Below are positions 8,266 to 17,122 of a stretch of DNA of 29,978 nt, in pieces; position 1 is the first letter of the stretch; each line of letters opens with the position of its first letter. The notes beneath the pieces are model-generated. The model searched no databases, was not told where the DNA came from, and worked only from the letters and a program-made list of their open reading frames with translations. The position numbers and the translations under genes are program-made. This DNA is from Kalaharituber pfeilii (lineage: Eukaryota > Ascomycota > Pezizomycetes > Pezizales > Pezizaceae): assembly GCA_015179045.1 (NCBI GenBank), contig WHUZ01000205.1:1-29978 (forward strand), given 5' to 3'.

Positions 8266-8560
8266 GTTCTGGACTGGCCTGCTTGCGGCCTAGGCCGGCC
8301 TGAAATAATGGATGACTTTCACTAGCCCAGATTCCCAGATTCCTAGATTCCCAGACTCAGATTTTCGCCACATTTGCACGTCTAGGATAATTCTGGGCAA
8401 AACCCCGTTTTCACTAGATCTGGAAGGGGTTGTGAAAAATCTGCGACGTCCTTGGCAGTGGCTGGTGTATGATATGAATCTGGGAATCTGGGCTAGTGAA
8501 AGTCATCCAATGAAGGCCCAGATTTTGTAGTTCGGCCCGGCCCAGGCCGCACACCCCAGC
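8266..8560. mobile_element. Possible outer hAT-like MITE around the 8310-8508 element
   Basis: A GC-rich imperfect inverted repeat flanks the MITE: the left arm contains TTGCGGCCTAGGCCGGCCTGAA (8284-8304) and the complement of the right arm (8530-8556) contains GTGCGGCCTGGGCCGGGCCGAA. GGCC-rich ends of this kind occur on hAT-type MITEs. I could not find a clean 8-bp duplication, so boundaries and class are uncertain. Confidence 0.4.
8310..8508. mobile_element. 199-bp MITE with 33-bp perfect terminal inverted repeats
   Basis: Bases 8310-8342 (starting GGATGACTTTCACTAGCCC) are the exact reverse complement of 8476-8508. Flanking AAT on both sides (8307-8309 and 8509-8511) could be a 3-bp TSD. 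Inside are further CCCAGATT/AATCTGGG motifs, so the single strand could fold over most of its length. A 72-codon plus ORF across it is an accident of the repeat. No transposase. Perfect ends suggest a young or gene-converted copy. Confidence 0.85.
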
Positions 8561-8776
8561 CTAGGCTGGCCAGCCCGTTGGGAACACTGTGCCGGAATCC
8601 AGCAATAAGTTTTCTCAGATTGCGAATTCCAAAATTACTCCCATATATGGCAGATCTCATCACATATAATAATAAAAGTGTAGCTAAGCTCTTAACTTCT
8701 TCATAAGATTGTTTAATAAATAAAGTTTCCAGGGACTGGAAACGATATAGCTCTTATAACAAATGTCGTCAGCAAA

Positions 8777-8777
<1 letters not shown>

Positions 8778-8807
<30 letters not shown>

Positions 8808-8809
8808 CA
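8778..8809 (-). mobile_element. TSD-flanked insertion that is nearly pure poly(A)
   Basis: The 13-bp duplication GTCGTCAGCAAAT (8765-8777 and 8810-8822) encloses only 25 T and AATTTCA. On the minus strand this is TGAAATT plus poly(A), matching the last bases of family B (ACGTGAAATAAAA). It reads as an extreme 5' truncation of a family B (or similar) retroposition event. Confidence 0.88.
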
Positions 8810-8934
8810 GTCGTCAGCAAATAAAACCCTGTACCACTAAACGACTAAAAATCCAACAAGTCAAAACGAAACCAAAACAAAAATGAAAATAAAGTAAAAT
8901 GAAAAGACGAACCGCAAGAGGAAAGATAAACATA

Positions 8935-8937
<3 letters not shown>

Positions 8938-8965
<28 letters not shown>
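8938..8965 (-). repeat. Poly(T) tract, possible retroposed poly(A)
   Basis: A run of about 28 T followed by GAAAC. It resembles the poly(A)-only insertion at 8778 but no target-site duplication is evident. Confidence 0.5.
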
Positions 8966-9172
8966 GAAACAATAGAAATACGAAATGTGGATGATCTGAA
9001 GATGAATATCGATACCGAGACATCCCAAATTGTCAGACCCCGGATAAAGGCGCTCATCATAACCAAAACTGGTAACGTCACTTCTAACATATGCTGAAGA
9101 AAGAACCAGGAAATAATTTTCATGCTCTGATGCTGCAAAAGGTCTGACGAGCTAAACAGAAGACATGCACGG

Positions 9173-9538
9173 TCACTTCTGAAGTCCGGCCGACTGAATC
9201 CCTGGGAACGAGTTCAACGCTGGCATGATTTGCTGCCGCCAGAGCTGGAGCTCGGCCATTTCCTTCTTTTGGCCTTCGAATTTCTGCTCAAGCTCTCGCT
9301 TGCTATCGGCCAGGTCTGCGACTTTCTGCTCAAGCTCTCGCTTGCTATCGGCCAGGTCTGCGACTTTCTGCTCAAGCTCTCGCTTGCTATCGGCCAGGTC
9401 TGCGACTTTCTGCTCAAGCTCTCGCTTGCTATCGGCCAGGTCTGCGACTTTCTGCTCAAGCCCTCGCTTGCTATCGGCCAGGTCTGCGACTTTCTGCTCA
9501 AGCCCTCGCTTGCTATCGGCCAGGTCTGCGACTTTCAA
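9173..9538 (-). CDS. Coiled-coil C-terminal part of the gene at 9535-11003, in a shifted frame
   Basis: This frame encodes a 14-residue unit KVADLADSKR(E/G)LEQ six times, then a tail FEGQKKEMAELQLWRQQIMP and a stop at 9173. Leu/Val/Ala at heptad positions and the charged remainder predict a continuous coiled coil. It lies one base back (-1) from the upstream exon, which stops in the last bases before the first repeat (NRELEEKNKSR, stop). The upstream end is itself coil-like, so the two pieces were probably one protein and are now separated by a frameshift, by an assembly error, or joined by unseen splicing or frameshifting. It is not likely a separate gene: it has no ATG near its start. Confidence 0.65.
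   Translation of the reverse strand: MKVADLADSKRGLEQKVADLADSKRGLEQKVADLADSKRELEQKVADLADSKRELEQKVADLADSKRELEQKVADLADSKRELEQKFEGQKKEMAELQLWRQQIMPALNSFPGIQSAGLQK
9289..9537 (-). repeat. 42-bp coding minisatellite, six copies
   Basis: TGCTATCGGCCAGGTCTGCG recurs at 9301, 9343, 9385, 9427, 9469 and 9511. Copies are nearly identical; the two 5'-most in coding sense differ by one base (E to G). The period equals 14 codons, two coiled-coil heptads, so expansion or contraction keeps the protein frame. Confidence 0.95.
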
Positions 9539-11003
9539 CGACTTTTATTTTTCTCTTCCAACTCCCGATTAAACTCGTTGAATCTTCCATCCATTTCCGC
9601 CTTGTCAGGCTTCTGATCCAACTCCTCAGGCCGGGGAACCCAGCGGTTGTCCAGCGCCTCTTGGAATGCCTGACGCCGCAAGTTCTTCATGTAATCCGCG
9701 CCCCAACTGGTAATTTCCAGAATCCAGGAAAATCCCTGCCAGCCTGCTTTGCCCCGTGATCTGCTCCCCAGTTGTGCGCGTTCTGCCCGCCTAGCAAATA
9801 GGGAGGCTTGTTTCTCGTTGAAATGTCTCCTGGTCTGAATCGCCGCCTTCAGGCTTCTGAAGTCGCTCAACATTTCCGCTGGCGGAGCTTCTGTCGCATT
9901 AAGGCCGAGCAAGAAACGGGTGACACTGACTAATGTCTGAACGCGAATCTTCCCGGTATTCCCTGGAGATGTCCACGAGAAGACTCTAGCAATGTCCTCG
10001 GGTGGGTGAGATTCAAGCCATAAGAGGAGCTCGGCCGCGTCAGCGTAGCTGAGAGAGTGAACCGAAGCGTTGAGAAGGTCAAAAACGGCATCTTCCGGTG
10101 CCGATGCATCTGGAGTGGAGAGAATAACGAAGTTGCCCCGCTCTTCACTGGAGCTTGTGCCCGCAGTGCTATTTCTGGATGTCAACGCAGAATTCTGCGA
10201 AGCGTGCAAAGTGGCACCTTCCGGGTTGGATGTTGACGTAGCAACGGCTGCAGGAGAGTAATGTGGAAGACGATACTTCAGGAAGGCTCTAAGGGATTTC
10301 TTGGCACTTTCGTTCTGTTGGATGTAGCGGAGAAAGGCTGACTTGGTAAGGCAGTAATTGTGCAGTTGCCGCGGGGGCCGAGACGCAGCCTCAGTTGAAG
10401 GGTTATCAGGCGCTTGTGGGACATTCTGCTCGCTTCCCACAGCGATTTGATCGTTGTCAGCGATTTCGGATTCCGGACCATCGTCATCTGGTACGGGATT
10501 CTCGCCCTCGCGCAGTTCAGCATCGTCGGAGGGAGCCATGTGCTTCTTCACCCTGTCTTCGAGTGGAATTGGGCACTTATCGTACTCAAGAAAGCAGAAG
10601 AACTGTGCAATACAAGGAATCATGGTTAGTCATTATCTCAAGGAACTCTTCATGCAAAAACTCAAGGTCAACATACGAGTTCTAGTATCTCTCTTGTTTG
10701 AGTTTTTTTCTGCGCCAGCAGTCCTGCCTTTCCTGCGCGCAGAAACTGCTGAAACTCCTCCCCAGCGGCCTCTGTATCGTCACCGTGCCCAACAAAAATG
10801 ACGTGATTGTCTGCCTCCTGTGGGGCCTGCTTCAAAACTTTGCGTATGGCCTTTTCGTACGCGCGGCGGCAGGAGCGAGACATAGCCGTCATTTCATTCT
10901 CACTCGATGCTGTGCTTGCCGGGTACAACGTTGATGCTTCGGCTCCATCGTCGGAAACTGACGATCTTGTGCCTCTGGTGGTTGGAGAGTGCGGTGGTAT
11001 CAT
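9535..11003 (-). CDS. Two-exon gene, protein of unknown function (about 464 aa plus coil)
   Basis: Exon 1 is 11003-10677 (109 codons, starting MIPPHSPTT) and exon 2 is 10602-9535 (355 codons plus stop), joined in phase 0 across a 74-bp intron; the join gives ..EILEL then FFCFLEYDKC. The N-terminus is Ser/Thr-rich and polar; the middle is acidic (SDDAELREGENPVPDDDGPE). A helical segment follows (YCLTKSAFLRYIQQNESAKK), then a Ser/Thr-rich linker and a more compact, hydrophobic region (DLLNASVHSLSYADAAELLL, WILEITSWGADYMKNLRRQA). No signal peptide or membrane segment. I do not recognise a family. The 3' end runs into coiled-coil repeats in another frame (9173-9538). It is the best candidate for a resident host gene. 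The ATG at 11003 is the first in the open frame; an upstream exon cannot be excluded. Confidence 0.7.
10603..10676 (-). other. Spliceosomal intron (74 bp) of the gene at 9535-11003
   Basis: On the minus strand the donor is CTC/GTATGT, the branch-site-like GACTAAC lies at about 10626-10632 (about 24 bases before the acceptor), and the acceptor is TTGCACAG/TTC. Length and signals match filamentous-fungal introns. Removing it joins two long open frames without a phase change; without it exon 1 stops after three codons. Confidence 0.85.
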
Positions 11004-12347
11004 TCCATTTCGGCTTTTTGCCAGCGGAGTGTGGAAATAGCATTAGGAGCCGTGAGGCCACCGCTCCAATATATGCGTGTGGCTTTTACGGTTCTAGGAG
11101 CATTCTGTAGCTGCGAATGGCGTTTGCCGTACGGCCTCCTCGGTCGGCGCTGGTGACTGGAAAACTGCGGCTGAGTGGCCACCGAGCCAGTGCCGGGACA
11201 GGGGCGCGCGCCCAACATGGAGGTACGGTAATAAAGAGGGGGGAAGGGGGAAGGAGTTAAAGTTTAGTTTGAACTGGCAGAAGGGAGGGGGGCTACGACT
11301 AGAGAACGGAATGGGGGGATCTAGAGAGGAGGATCTGGAGCAAAAGTGCGGCCTGAGTACGGAGCTGAAGGCAGAGGGAGCACACAGGGTTTTCTTGCTT
11401 AAAGTCTGCTTGCGCTCACCGAAGGCCGTAGAGAGGACTGCATTCCAGCTGGCGGACGGATCCGAGGACTGCGAGGCAAACGGTCAGCGTCTGGGGTACC
11501 AGCGGGACGAGGTCTGCGCCCAATTCGTCCATCATGGGGTTGCGCACAGCTGCATTGCAGTCTGTCGTGCTTGCAAGGACTCAGCCAGCCCCACCCATAG
11601 CTACCCGGGCACATGCGGCGAGCTGTGGTGATCCGCCGGTTGAGTGCTGGCCACCTCATTCTAGTCCCCCGTGCGGCAACGCACATCTACAAACAACCAC
11701 ACTGGCCAACGAGCTGCCCGTGCGGCAGTGCCCACATCTCAATCGTAAGAGTGGATGTTTGCATAGAGCACTGTGCTGTTCAGCATTGGTTTAAGGAATT
11801 CTAATCACTTGTTACATCTGCAGTAACCAGCGTGTATTAATCCATTCAAGAACGAGAATCTCGCTTTGATACCAGTGAATGCAAACATTCCAAATTGACT
11901 CTTTTTCGGTGTGACTGCTAGGATCGAGCCTGTCACATTGGATTCTGTTGTATAGTGCCTTATTGGATTTCCGTTGAGGACTTGAGCAAAACATTTCAAC
12001 AAGTTCAACGCCTTGAAACGCAACTGAAAGAAATAGCAAATTAAAATGATGATCTGCCCTAAAAAACCTTCATAAAATGATACATTAGGGTACAAAGGAT
12101 AATTCTATGAAGCGGTACTGAGTGTTTTGATTTTGAGTCTTCTCTAAGAAGTATTAAAATTTGGTCGGGAAAGGGGCGTAATGGCTGCGCTTAGAAATTG
12201 CCAAAAATAGTATAGTATGGTTAAGCATTCCCCTCAAAGGAGGTGGCTAACTAAATATGTACCCTCCTTCACTCTCTCCTATTTCTCCTCGGACAGAACA
12301 AAAGGAGAGCTTACTGTAATTACTAGAATCAAACCTAGCTTGTGGAT
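11004..12347. other. Spacer upstream of the two-exon gene; no supported gene
   Basis: Holds the presumed promoter side of the gene at 9535-11003, with a purine-rich stretch at 11236-11300. Overlapping ORFs of 60-120 codons occur on both strands (for example 11269-11631 plus, 11399-11686 minus, 11805-12095 minus), but none shows a recognisable domain, start context or intron signals that I can defend. Confidence 0.4.
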
Positions 12348-12361
12348 ATGCATACTCAGGT

Positions 12362-12397
12362 TTCTTTGTTTTTTTATTTCACGTAACCACGCTTGCA
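12362..12397 (-). mobile_element. Very short family B copy
   Basis: On the minus strand: GCAAGCGTGGTTACGTGAAAT plus A-rich sequence, only the last 20 or so bases of family B. Flanks GCATACTCAGGT (12350-12361) and GCATACGGAGGT (12398-12409) fit a 12-bp TSD with two mismatches. Confidence 0.7.
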
Positions 12398-12419
12398 GCA
12401 TACGGAGGTGTCTCAAACC

Positions 12420-12545
12420 CCTTTGTCTTTATGGTTTTATATGCTATTTATTTTTCCGTTTATTATTCTGCATGTATCTACACCCCCGCCGTAGCCTACA
12501 AGGCGGTATGCGAGTAATGAAATAAAAAAAAAAAAAAAAAAAATT
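12420..12545 (+). mobile_element. Family A tail copy (126 bp) with 11-bp TSD
   Basis: The TSD TGTCTCAAACC is at 12409-12419 and 12546-12556. The insert ends with a variant hairpin whose inner stem is GCCT-ACA-AGGC instead of GCCC-nnn-GGGC, a paired change, then GCGAGTAATGAAAT and poly(A). The first TSD abuts the TSD of the preceding family B copy. Confidence 0.9.
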
Positions 12546-12639
12546 TGTCTCAAACCTACTGTACCCTTGCCGGCTGTGATTGGACAGGCTTGGCAAATCT
12601 GCCCAATCGGCAATGGACACTGATAAATACCAACGACCT

Positions 12640-12859
12640 ACAGGCTATAATGAACCTCTTTTGAGTGAGAGCCTGGCTATGGTACAGGGATGGCCGAGAT
12701 TCTTTGTTTTCACAGGTGCCCTCGCTATAGTGAAAACAGGTCATAGTGAAGAAAATCGGTCGGATTCTTGGCCTTCATAATAGCCAGGGTCACCTGTATT
12801 CGGAGGGAATTTCGAGATGAACCTGGCTATGATGAAAATTGGTCCAGTTCTTGGTCTTC
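12640..12859. repeat. Cluster of degenerate pogo-like terminal/subterminal repeats
   Basis: Several CTATARTGAA motifs (around 12643, 12724 and 12826) and end-like sequences occur: CAGGTGCCCTCGCTATAGTGAA at 12713 and, inverted, CAGGTGACCCTGGCTATTATGAA ending at TA 12797-12798. A second, similar inverted end (CAGGTGATCCTGGCTACG) is split by the LINE insertion and resumes at 13710. It resembles the MITE at 234-892 in style but not in exact sequence. No intact element can be delimited. Confidence 0.5.
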
Positions 12860-12872
12860 ATGTACGTAGCCA

Positions 12873-13514
12873 TGCACGGTCAACGACGGTGAGATGCTAG
12901 CCATCGCCAAGGCCCTGGATACGGAAGGGGAGCTTATGATCCTAACCGACTCCCGCACAGCCATCTCCAGAATGCAAAAGATAGCCAACGGAGACCCGAA
13001 CGTGGACGGCCCATCCATGGCAGTCAGGCGCGCATGGGAAGAAAGGACCCAAAGAGGGGATCTAGACACGGCAGTCATGTGGATCAAAAGCCATATAGGA
13101 ATACAAGGAAACACCAAGGCGGACAAGGCAGCAAAGATAAGCACCGCCATCCAGTACGAAGACGATACGGTCACGGAACCGGGGTTAAGACAAGAAGCCA
13201 AAAGCCTGAGAGCAGAAGAACGCAATCGCCTAGGTCTAACATACCGGCCACTCCAAAGACTCAACAACCGAGAAAGACTAGCCACCCTAGCGGGAATCCT
13301 GGGCAACAAGGGCCTCAAGGAATGGAGGTTCCACATCGACAAAGCCGACTCACCGGAATGCAGATGGTGCGGAGGAGCGTTGGAAAACCTGACGCACATC
13401 TCCAACGACTGCCCACCGTGGCGGAGAAGGATTCAAGGTGGAGCGAAGGGACTTCTACAGCCGGACAAAGACTTTAACCTGGCGGAGCTACTAGACTGGG
13501 CGGAGAAGGCATAA
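12873..13514 (+). pseudogene. ORF2 C-terminal fragment: partial RNase H and zinc knuckle
   Basis: The frame is open from the insertion point to a stop at 13512-13514. It begins VNDGEMLAIAKALD, which holds the RNase H catalytic Glu, then ILTDSRTAI (Asp), WIKSHIGIQGNTKADKAA (His and final Asp), a conserved linker (TYRPLQRL, LAGILGNKGLKEWR) and the knuckle CRWCGGALENLTHISNDC. It ends LAELLDWAEKA. The first RNase H Asp and the whole reverse transcriptase are missing, so it cannot work. The frame is undamaged, suggesting a recent insertion. This copy is the best local reference for the decayed copies at 4.1, 14.5, 22.6 and 26.9 kb. Confidence 0.9.
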
Positions 13515-13633
13515 GCGGGTTTGGGATTTGACAGTTCCATTTTTCTGTTGGGTTTTGGATTTTGACAGTTGGGATTTGACAGTTCCATTTTCCTTTCACA
13601 TTTCTCTATTAATCTCTTCAATCTGTATCTAAA

Positions 13634-13665
13634 CATCGCCATAGCCCTTAGGCGGCATGCGATTA
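13634..13665 (+). other. Family A 3' hairpin, variant with ATCGC/GCGAT outer stem
   Basis: Outer stem ATCGC with GCGAT, inner stem GCC-CTTA-GGC, then TAATGAAAG and poly(A). Compared with the common CTCGC/GCGAG form both strands of the outer stem have changed together. It is probably the RNA structure read by the LINE reverse transcriptase, by analogy with other stringent LINE 3' ends. Confidence 0.7.
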
Positions 13666-13779
13666 ATGAAAGAAAAAAAAAAAAAAAAAAAAAAAAATGT
13701 ACGTAGCCAGGATCACCTGTAATTTGTTAGGATGCAAATTTTAGTTAGAACCAATGAGATGTTCACAACACACTCCTAC

Positions 13780-13907
13780 CCCTGTTGAAGGGTGTTGAAG
13801 CCTGCAGAGCTATCCCTGTTGAAGGATGTTGTAGCTGCCAAGCCATCATGGAGAAACTGCACCATTTATCGCAAAAATCCTGCAGGCTTCCACCCGCTTC
13901 AACAAGG
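13780..13907. repeat. 128-bp imperfect inverted repeat (hairpin or small MITE)
   Basis: The left arm (13780-13807, CCTGTTGAAGGGTGTTGAAG then CCTGCAG) pairs with the right arm (13879-13907, CCTGCAGG then CTTCCACCCGCTTCAACAAGG) over about 28 bases with few mismatches. The left half also has a direct repeat of CCCTGTTGAAGG.TGTTG at 13780 and 13811. No TSD is clear. Confidence 0.6.
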
Positions 13908-14478
13908 ATTTGTGCAACTTCAAGTCAACTCAATGAATGTTATCGATTCTTCTAGATCACCCCTCATCTCCAAGCGGTCCATATAACTCATCTAGTAATT
14001 TGTTTCTTTTGCACACAACCACCTGGACAGCTTTGTCTCTATTCGCTGCTTCAGGTTGCTCAATCAGACAGTATGCTTCGTACACATTTGTTTGTCTGAA
14101 AATATAAGGTTGGAGAGTATATGCTAGTGTGGTAGTAACATTAGTCGTATGAGCCTTCTCATACCAATCTGTCTGCGTACGGTCCGTAGGGCTGTGTTAC
14201 GGATTGCAACCGACCGTTTGCAAACCGTTGCACCAAAAGGTAGAACTACCGGTACCACCCGGTAGTGCGGTCGGTATATATAGGAGTATCCGTACGGGCC
14301 GGTCAGCGACTCGCTTACGTTTGCGCACGTGGTCAAGGATCTTGGCTCCCTTAGACGTCCACACGTACTAGTAATCAGCTTCCCTCTGCCGCCATGGCAC
14401 GCCAGGCCGTGACAGGCTGCAATAATCAAACTGAGCGTGAATACCTAATGGCTGGTGGGGCATGTGACAGAAACCAGT
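13908..14478. other. Spacer with promoter-like sequence, no supported gene
   Basis: Contains a TATA-like TATATATAGG at 14275-14284, next to GC-rich palindromic bits (ACCGGTACCACCCGGT near 14247). No ORF with recognisable content follows. It could be a decayed LTR or promoter; not supported further. Confidence 0.3.
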
Positions 14479-14486
14479 GTTAGGAC

Positions 14487-15028
14487 TTTTTTTTTTTTTT
14501 TTTTTTTTTTTCATTACTCGCATGCCGCCCTGTGGCTATGGCGAGGTTTAGTTACATTAAGTATGAAAAACAGGACTAACGAAAACGCTAAAGGAAGTGC
14601 CTATAGAAAAAATAGCTCTCGATGTGATCAATTTGGATGTGATGCCGCTAGTGTCTTCCTGCCCATTCCATCAGTTCCACCAATTTGTCTCTTTCCCCTT
14701 CTGATTTAGGAGGTGTCTGTAGATCTGCGCAACCTCCCGGCCATTTTCGCTTCCATACTTCATACTCGTTGAGTATGTGAACTGTGTTTTTCCATTGCCT
14801 TGCCGCACCATCTGCACTCCGGGCCGTCCGCCTTCCCGATCTGATGTCTCCATTGTCGTAGGCCTTTGTTTCCCAGTATGCCGGCGAGGGTGGCGATGGC
14901 CGCCCTTGACCCTAGGCGTTGTAGTGGGCGGTAGTTCAGCTTAAGTCTGTTGCGTTCGCTTGCTCTTCGCTCTCTCACGCGCTGGCGCATGTCCCCTTCC
15001 GTGATTACCTCGTCTTGGTATTGTAGAG
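14487..15028 (-). mobile_element. 5'-truncated LINE (RNase H type), minus strand, 8-bp TSD
   Basis: The TSD GTTAGGAC is at 14479-14486 and 15029-15036. From 15028 down, the minus strand encodes LQYQDEVITEGDMRQR, LNYRPLQRLG, LAGILGNKGLRQWR and PECRWCGKAME, aligning to the copy at 12.9-13.5 kb, then loses frame within the zinc knuckle (stop near 14760). The 3'UTR ends in the family A hairpin (CTCGCCATAGCC-ACA-GGGCGGCATGCGAG) and poly(A). The RNase H domain is missing upstream, so it is a dead fragment. Confidence 0.92.
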
Positions 15029-15036
15029 TTAGGACA

Positions 15037-15956
15037 GTACTCACATCCCAAGAACGCCCGTTCTGTAGTCTCCCTTGCAACTATTTGCCATGGCAGTGCA
15101 TACCCTGAGATGACACAGGAGTGCTATAAATGACACAGATTTTATTTGGTCATCTGGCTACATTGCACAGTATGGTGGAATTTCCTCTATGATAAGCATG
15201 CGAAAAATATGCAGGGCCTTCCTTAACCATCGCATTACCGAGCGCTCGAGTTGAGTACATAGTCTAGCGGCAAATCCGTGCTGGAAGGCGATAAAATGAC
15301 ATTTAGGCAGAGAAAATATCGCAGTGTTATACGAATTCCTTTGTCTTCATATTCACACGTAATTTGTGCTCATGTGCTCTCGATCAAGGTGAGCGTAAGG
15401 CCAACTAATGAATGAACTAGCTATTTTTGTGACCTTGAATCACAATAGCTGAGGTACTGCTGCGTTTCATAACTTTCCAGGGCTGACCGAGTTACGACTG
15501 CTGACGACGGCCTTGCCGTGAGGACTCAGGCTATCTAATGTACTCTATGTGATCATACTCACCGAATGACTGTGTCACCTTTATGATTATTGCTAATTTT
15601 GCATAAATGACCGTGCAGTTAACTTACCAATTATCTCATATTTCTGATCTTGTGCAATCTACAGAGTACTGGTGAAGAGTGAGCGAAAGCATGATAAATA
15701 CAAGATTTGCCAACTGTCGGGCATTCTTTCCCCTACTGAGCATCCAAGGGGCTGCATAGTGTATTTAAATATTATGTCATCTCTGCAAGTTAGCCTTTCT
15801 TTTTTTGGGAAGGGTGGCAGGCAGGGCGGGAGTTAACTTTCCGGCGCTGCACACATACATTACTAGATAAGAAGTACTCATACTTGAGAGGCTCTTTTGT
15901 CCAACTTCTTCTAACTTTCCCGTTCATCATCCTATGCTTCTCTCTATATATTTCAA
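15037..15956. other. Spacer; one family B-like remnant, otherwise nothing recognised
   Basis: On the minus strand 15070-15105 contains CACTGCCATGGCAAATAG then TTGCAAGGGAGA, a diverged match to the family B terminal region without poly(A). The rest is AT-rich with no ORF of note. Confidence 0.4.
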
Positions 15957-16313
15957 TTTAGATATATACATTCCCACTCTTACTTTTTCTTTACAATCTT
16001 CTAGTATCTCCCACTTGAAAACTCTTGTAGATCTTCCTGCCATTCATTTGATTAAGCATATTTCGGCCATTCCGTTTCAAACAGTCAGTCATATTTGCGA
16101 AGTTTTTTTCTTTCTATTAAAACTCTTCCACCTCTCTCTCTCCACACTTTGCCTCATACAACCACGGCTCGGCAATGAGATGTGAGACTTGCTATGTCTA
16201 CTAAAGGCCACCCCAGGAAGTCTGCAAATCTGCTTTCTTTGTTCTTTCTAAGGCTGCATGTTATTGGTCACTGTGACATAAGCGACTGCATGCAACCAGA
16301 CTACTGTGGTTCA

Positions 16314-16347
16314 CCACTTTCCCGGACACCCCACTTTCCCGGACACA
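16314..16347. repeat. 17-bp tandem pair CCACTTTCCCGGACAC(C/A)
   Basis: Two adjacent 17-bp copies differing in the last base. Read on the minus strand, GTGTCCGGGAAAGTGG resembles the end of a DNA transposon with repeated subterminal sites, but no partner end is visible. Confidence 0.6.
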
Positions 16348-16534
16348 TTTACCACCAAAACTGCGCAACTTTCGCACTCAATATCTCAACAACCACAACA
16401 GCATTTGTGAATGCACTTTGTGTAGCTATTACACACAGTGTAATTCTTGCTATCTAGCACTTTTTCTTCATCAAAAATTGTGGTTTGCAAAGGGATTATG
16501 GCTTGTCGCATTTTTGTTGGAAGGCTTGGCATTT

Positions 16535-16558
16535 ATTTGTATGGATCTCCATACAAAT
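16535..16558. repeat. 24-bp palindrome
   Basis: ATTTGTATGGA-TC-TCCATACAAAT: 11-bp arms and a 2-base centre, within the inverted-repeat element. Confidence 0.7.
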
Positions 16559-16907
16559 GTCACCACCCCGAATTCTGCATGCTACACCTGCAATCAATTC
16601 ATGAAAAAAGCTCAGACACTCACATTCAATAGCATCACTCAGTCGGAAACTATGAACAAGTAGTTAGGTTAATAGCTGTAGTGGTTGTGAAATAATTCAC
16701 AATATTCATATTTCCCATAGAAACCATTTGTATGAGAACAACGCCAAAAGTAGATAGTTCTAACTTCGCAAATATGACTGACTGTTGAAACGGAATGGCC
16801 GAAATATGCTAAATCAAATGAATGCAGGAAGATCTACAAGAGTTTTCAAGTGGAGATACTAGAAGATTGTAAAAGAAAAAGTAAGAGTGGGAATGTATAT
16901 ATCTAAA

Positions 16908-17122
16908 GATTGAATTATAAAGGAAAGTATTATATTAATTTACTACCTTTAAATTACTGTATTAATATCAGACTGGTAGCTCAGAGACTTTCAGAAGTAA
17001 TTTCTTATTTATAAAATACTACTATATGATTAGATGCCCTTTAAATTAACTCTTTGCTAAAGATAGTTATAGAAAAAAGTAGCTTGATCTGTTAAACAAG
17101 TACTTAAATTAAAATATATATA
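16908..17122. other. AT-rich spacer ending in a TA-rich run
   Basis: AT-rich, ending in AAAATATATATATA, the flank of the next element. Nothing else seen. Confidence 0.4.

Larger units (their letters stand above)
12873..13696 (+). mobile_element. 5'-truncated LINE (RNase H type) with 13-bp TSD
   Basis: The TSD ATGTACGTAGCCA is at 12860-12872 and 13697-13709. The 824-bp insert starts inside the RNase H domain, carries the ORF2 C-terminus, then a short 3'UTR with two copies of TTGACAGTTCCATTTT, and ends with a family A hairpin whose outer stem is ATCGC/GCGAT (13635-13664), TAATGAAAG and poly(A). A related sequence at 12768-12802 shows the likely empty site. Confidence 0.95.
15957..16907. mobile_element. 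Element with about 146-bp inverted ends (foldback-like)
   Basis: Bases 15957-16104 and 16762-16907 are near-perfect reverse complements; weaker similarity may extend outward on both sides. The 660-bp centre has no transposase; its ORFs (16182-16457, 16418-16663 plus) have no recognisable domain. The centre carries the tandem CCACTTTCCCGGACAC pair and a palindrome. Long inverted ends without a coding core suggest a foldback element or a large MITE; an inverted duplication of unique sequence around an insertion is the alternative. No TSD was found. Confidence 0.7.

Noticed and set aside
9225..9616. Plus-strand ORFs with repeated CSSSRLLSARSATF or LLKLSLAIGQVCDF
   Set aside because: Antisense frames of the 42-bp coiled-coil repeat; the minus frame gives a regular heptad pattern and connects to a spliced gene.
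14247..14300. TATA-like element with palindromic GC blocks as a promoter
   Set aside because: No downstream coding sequence or RNA gene was recognised; recorded only as a spacer remark.
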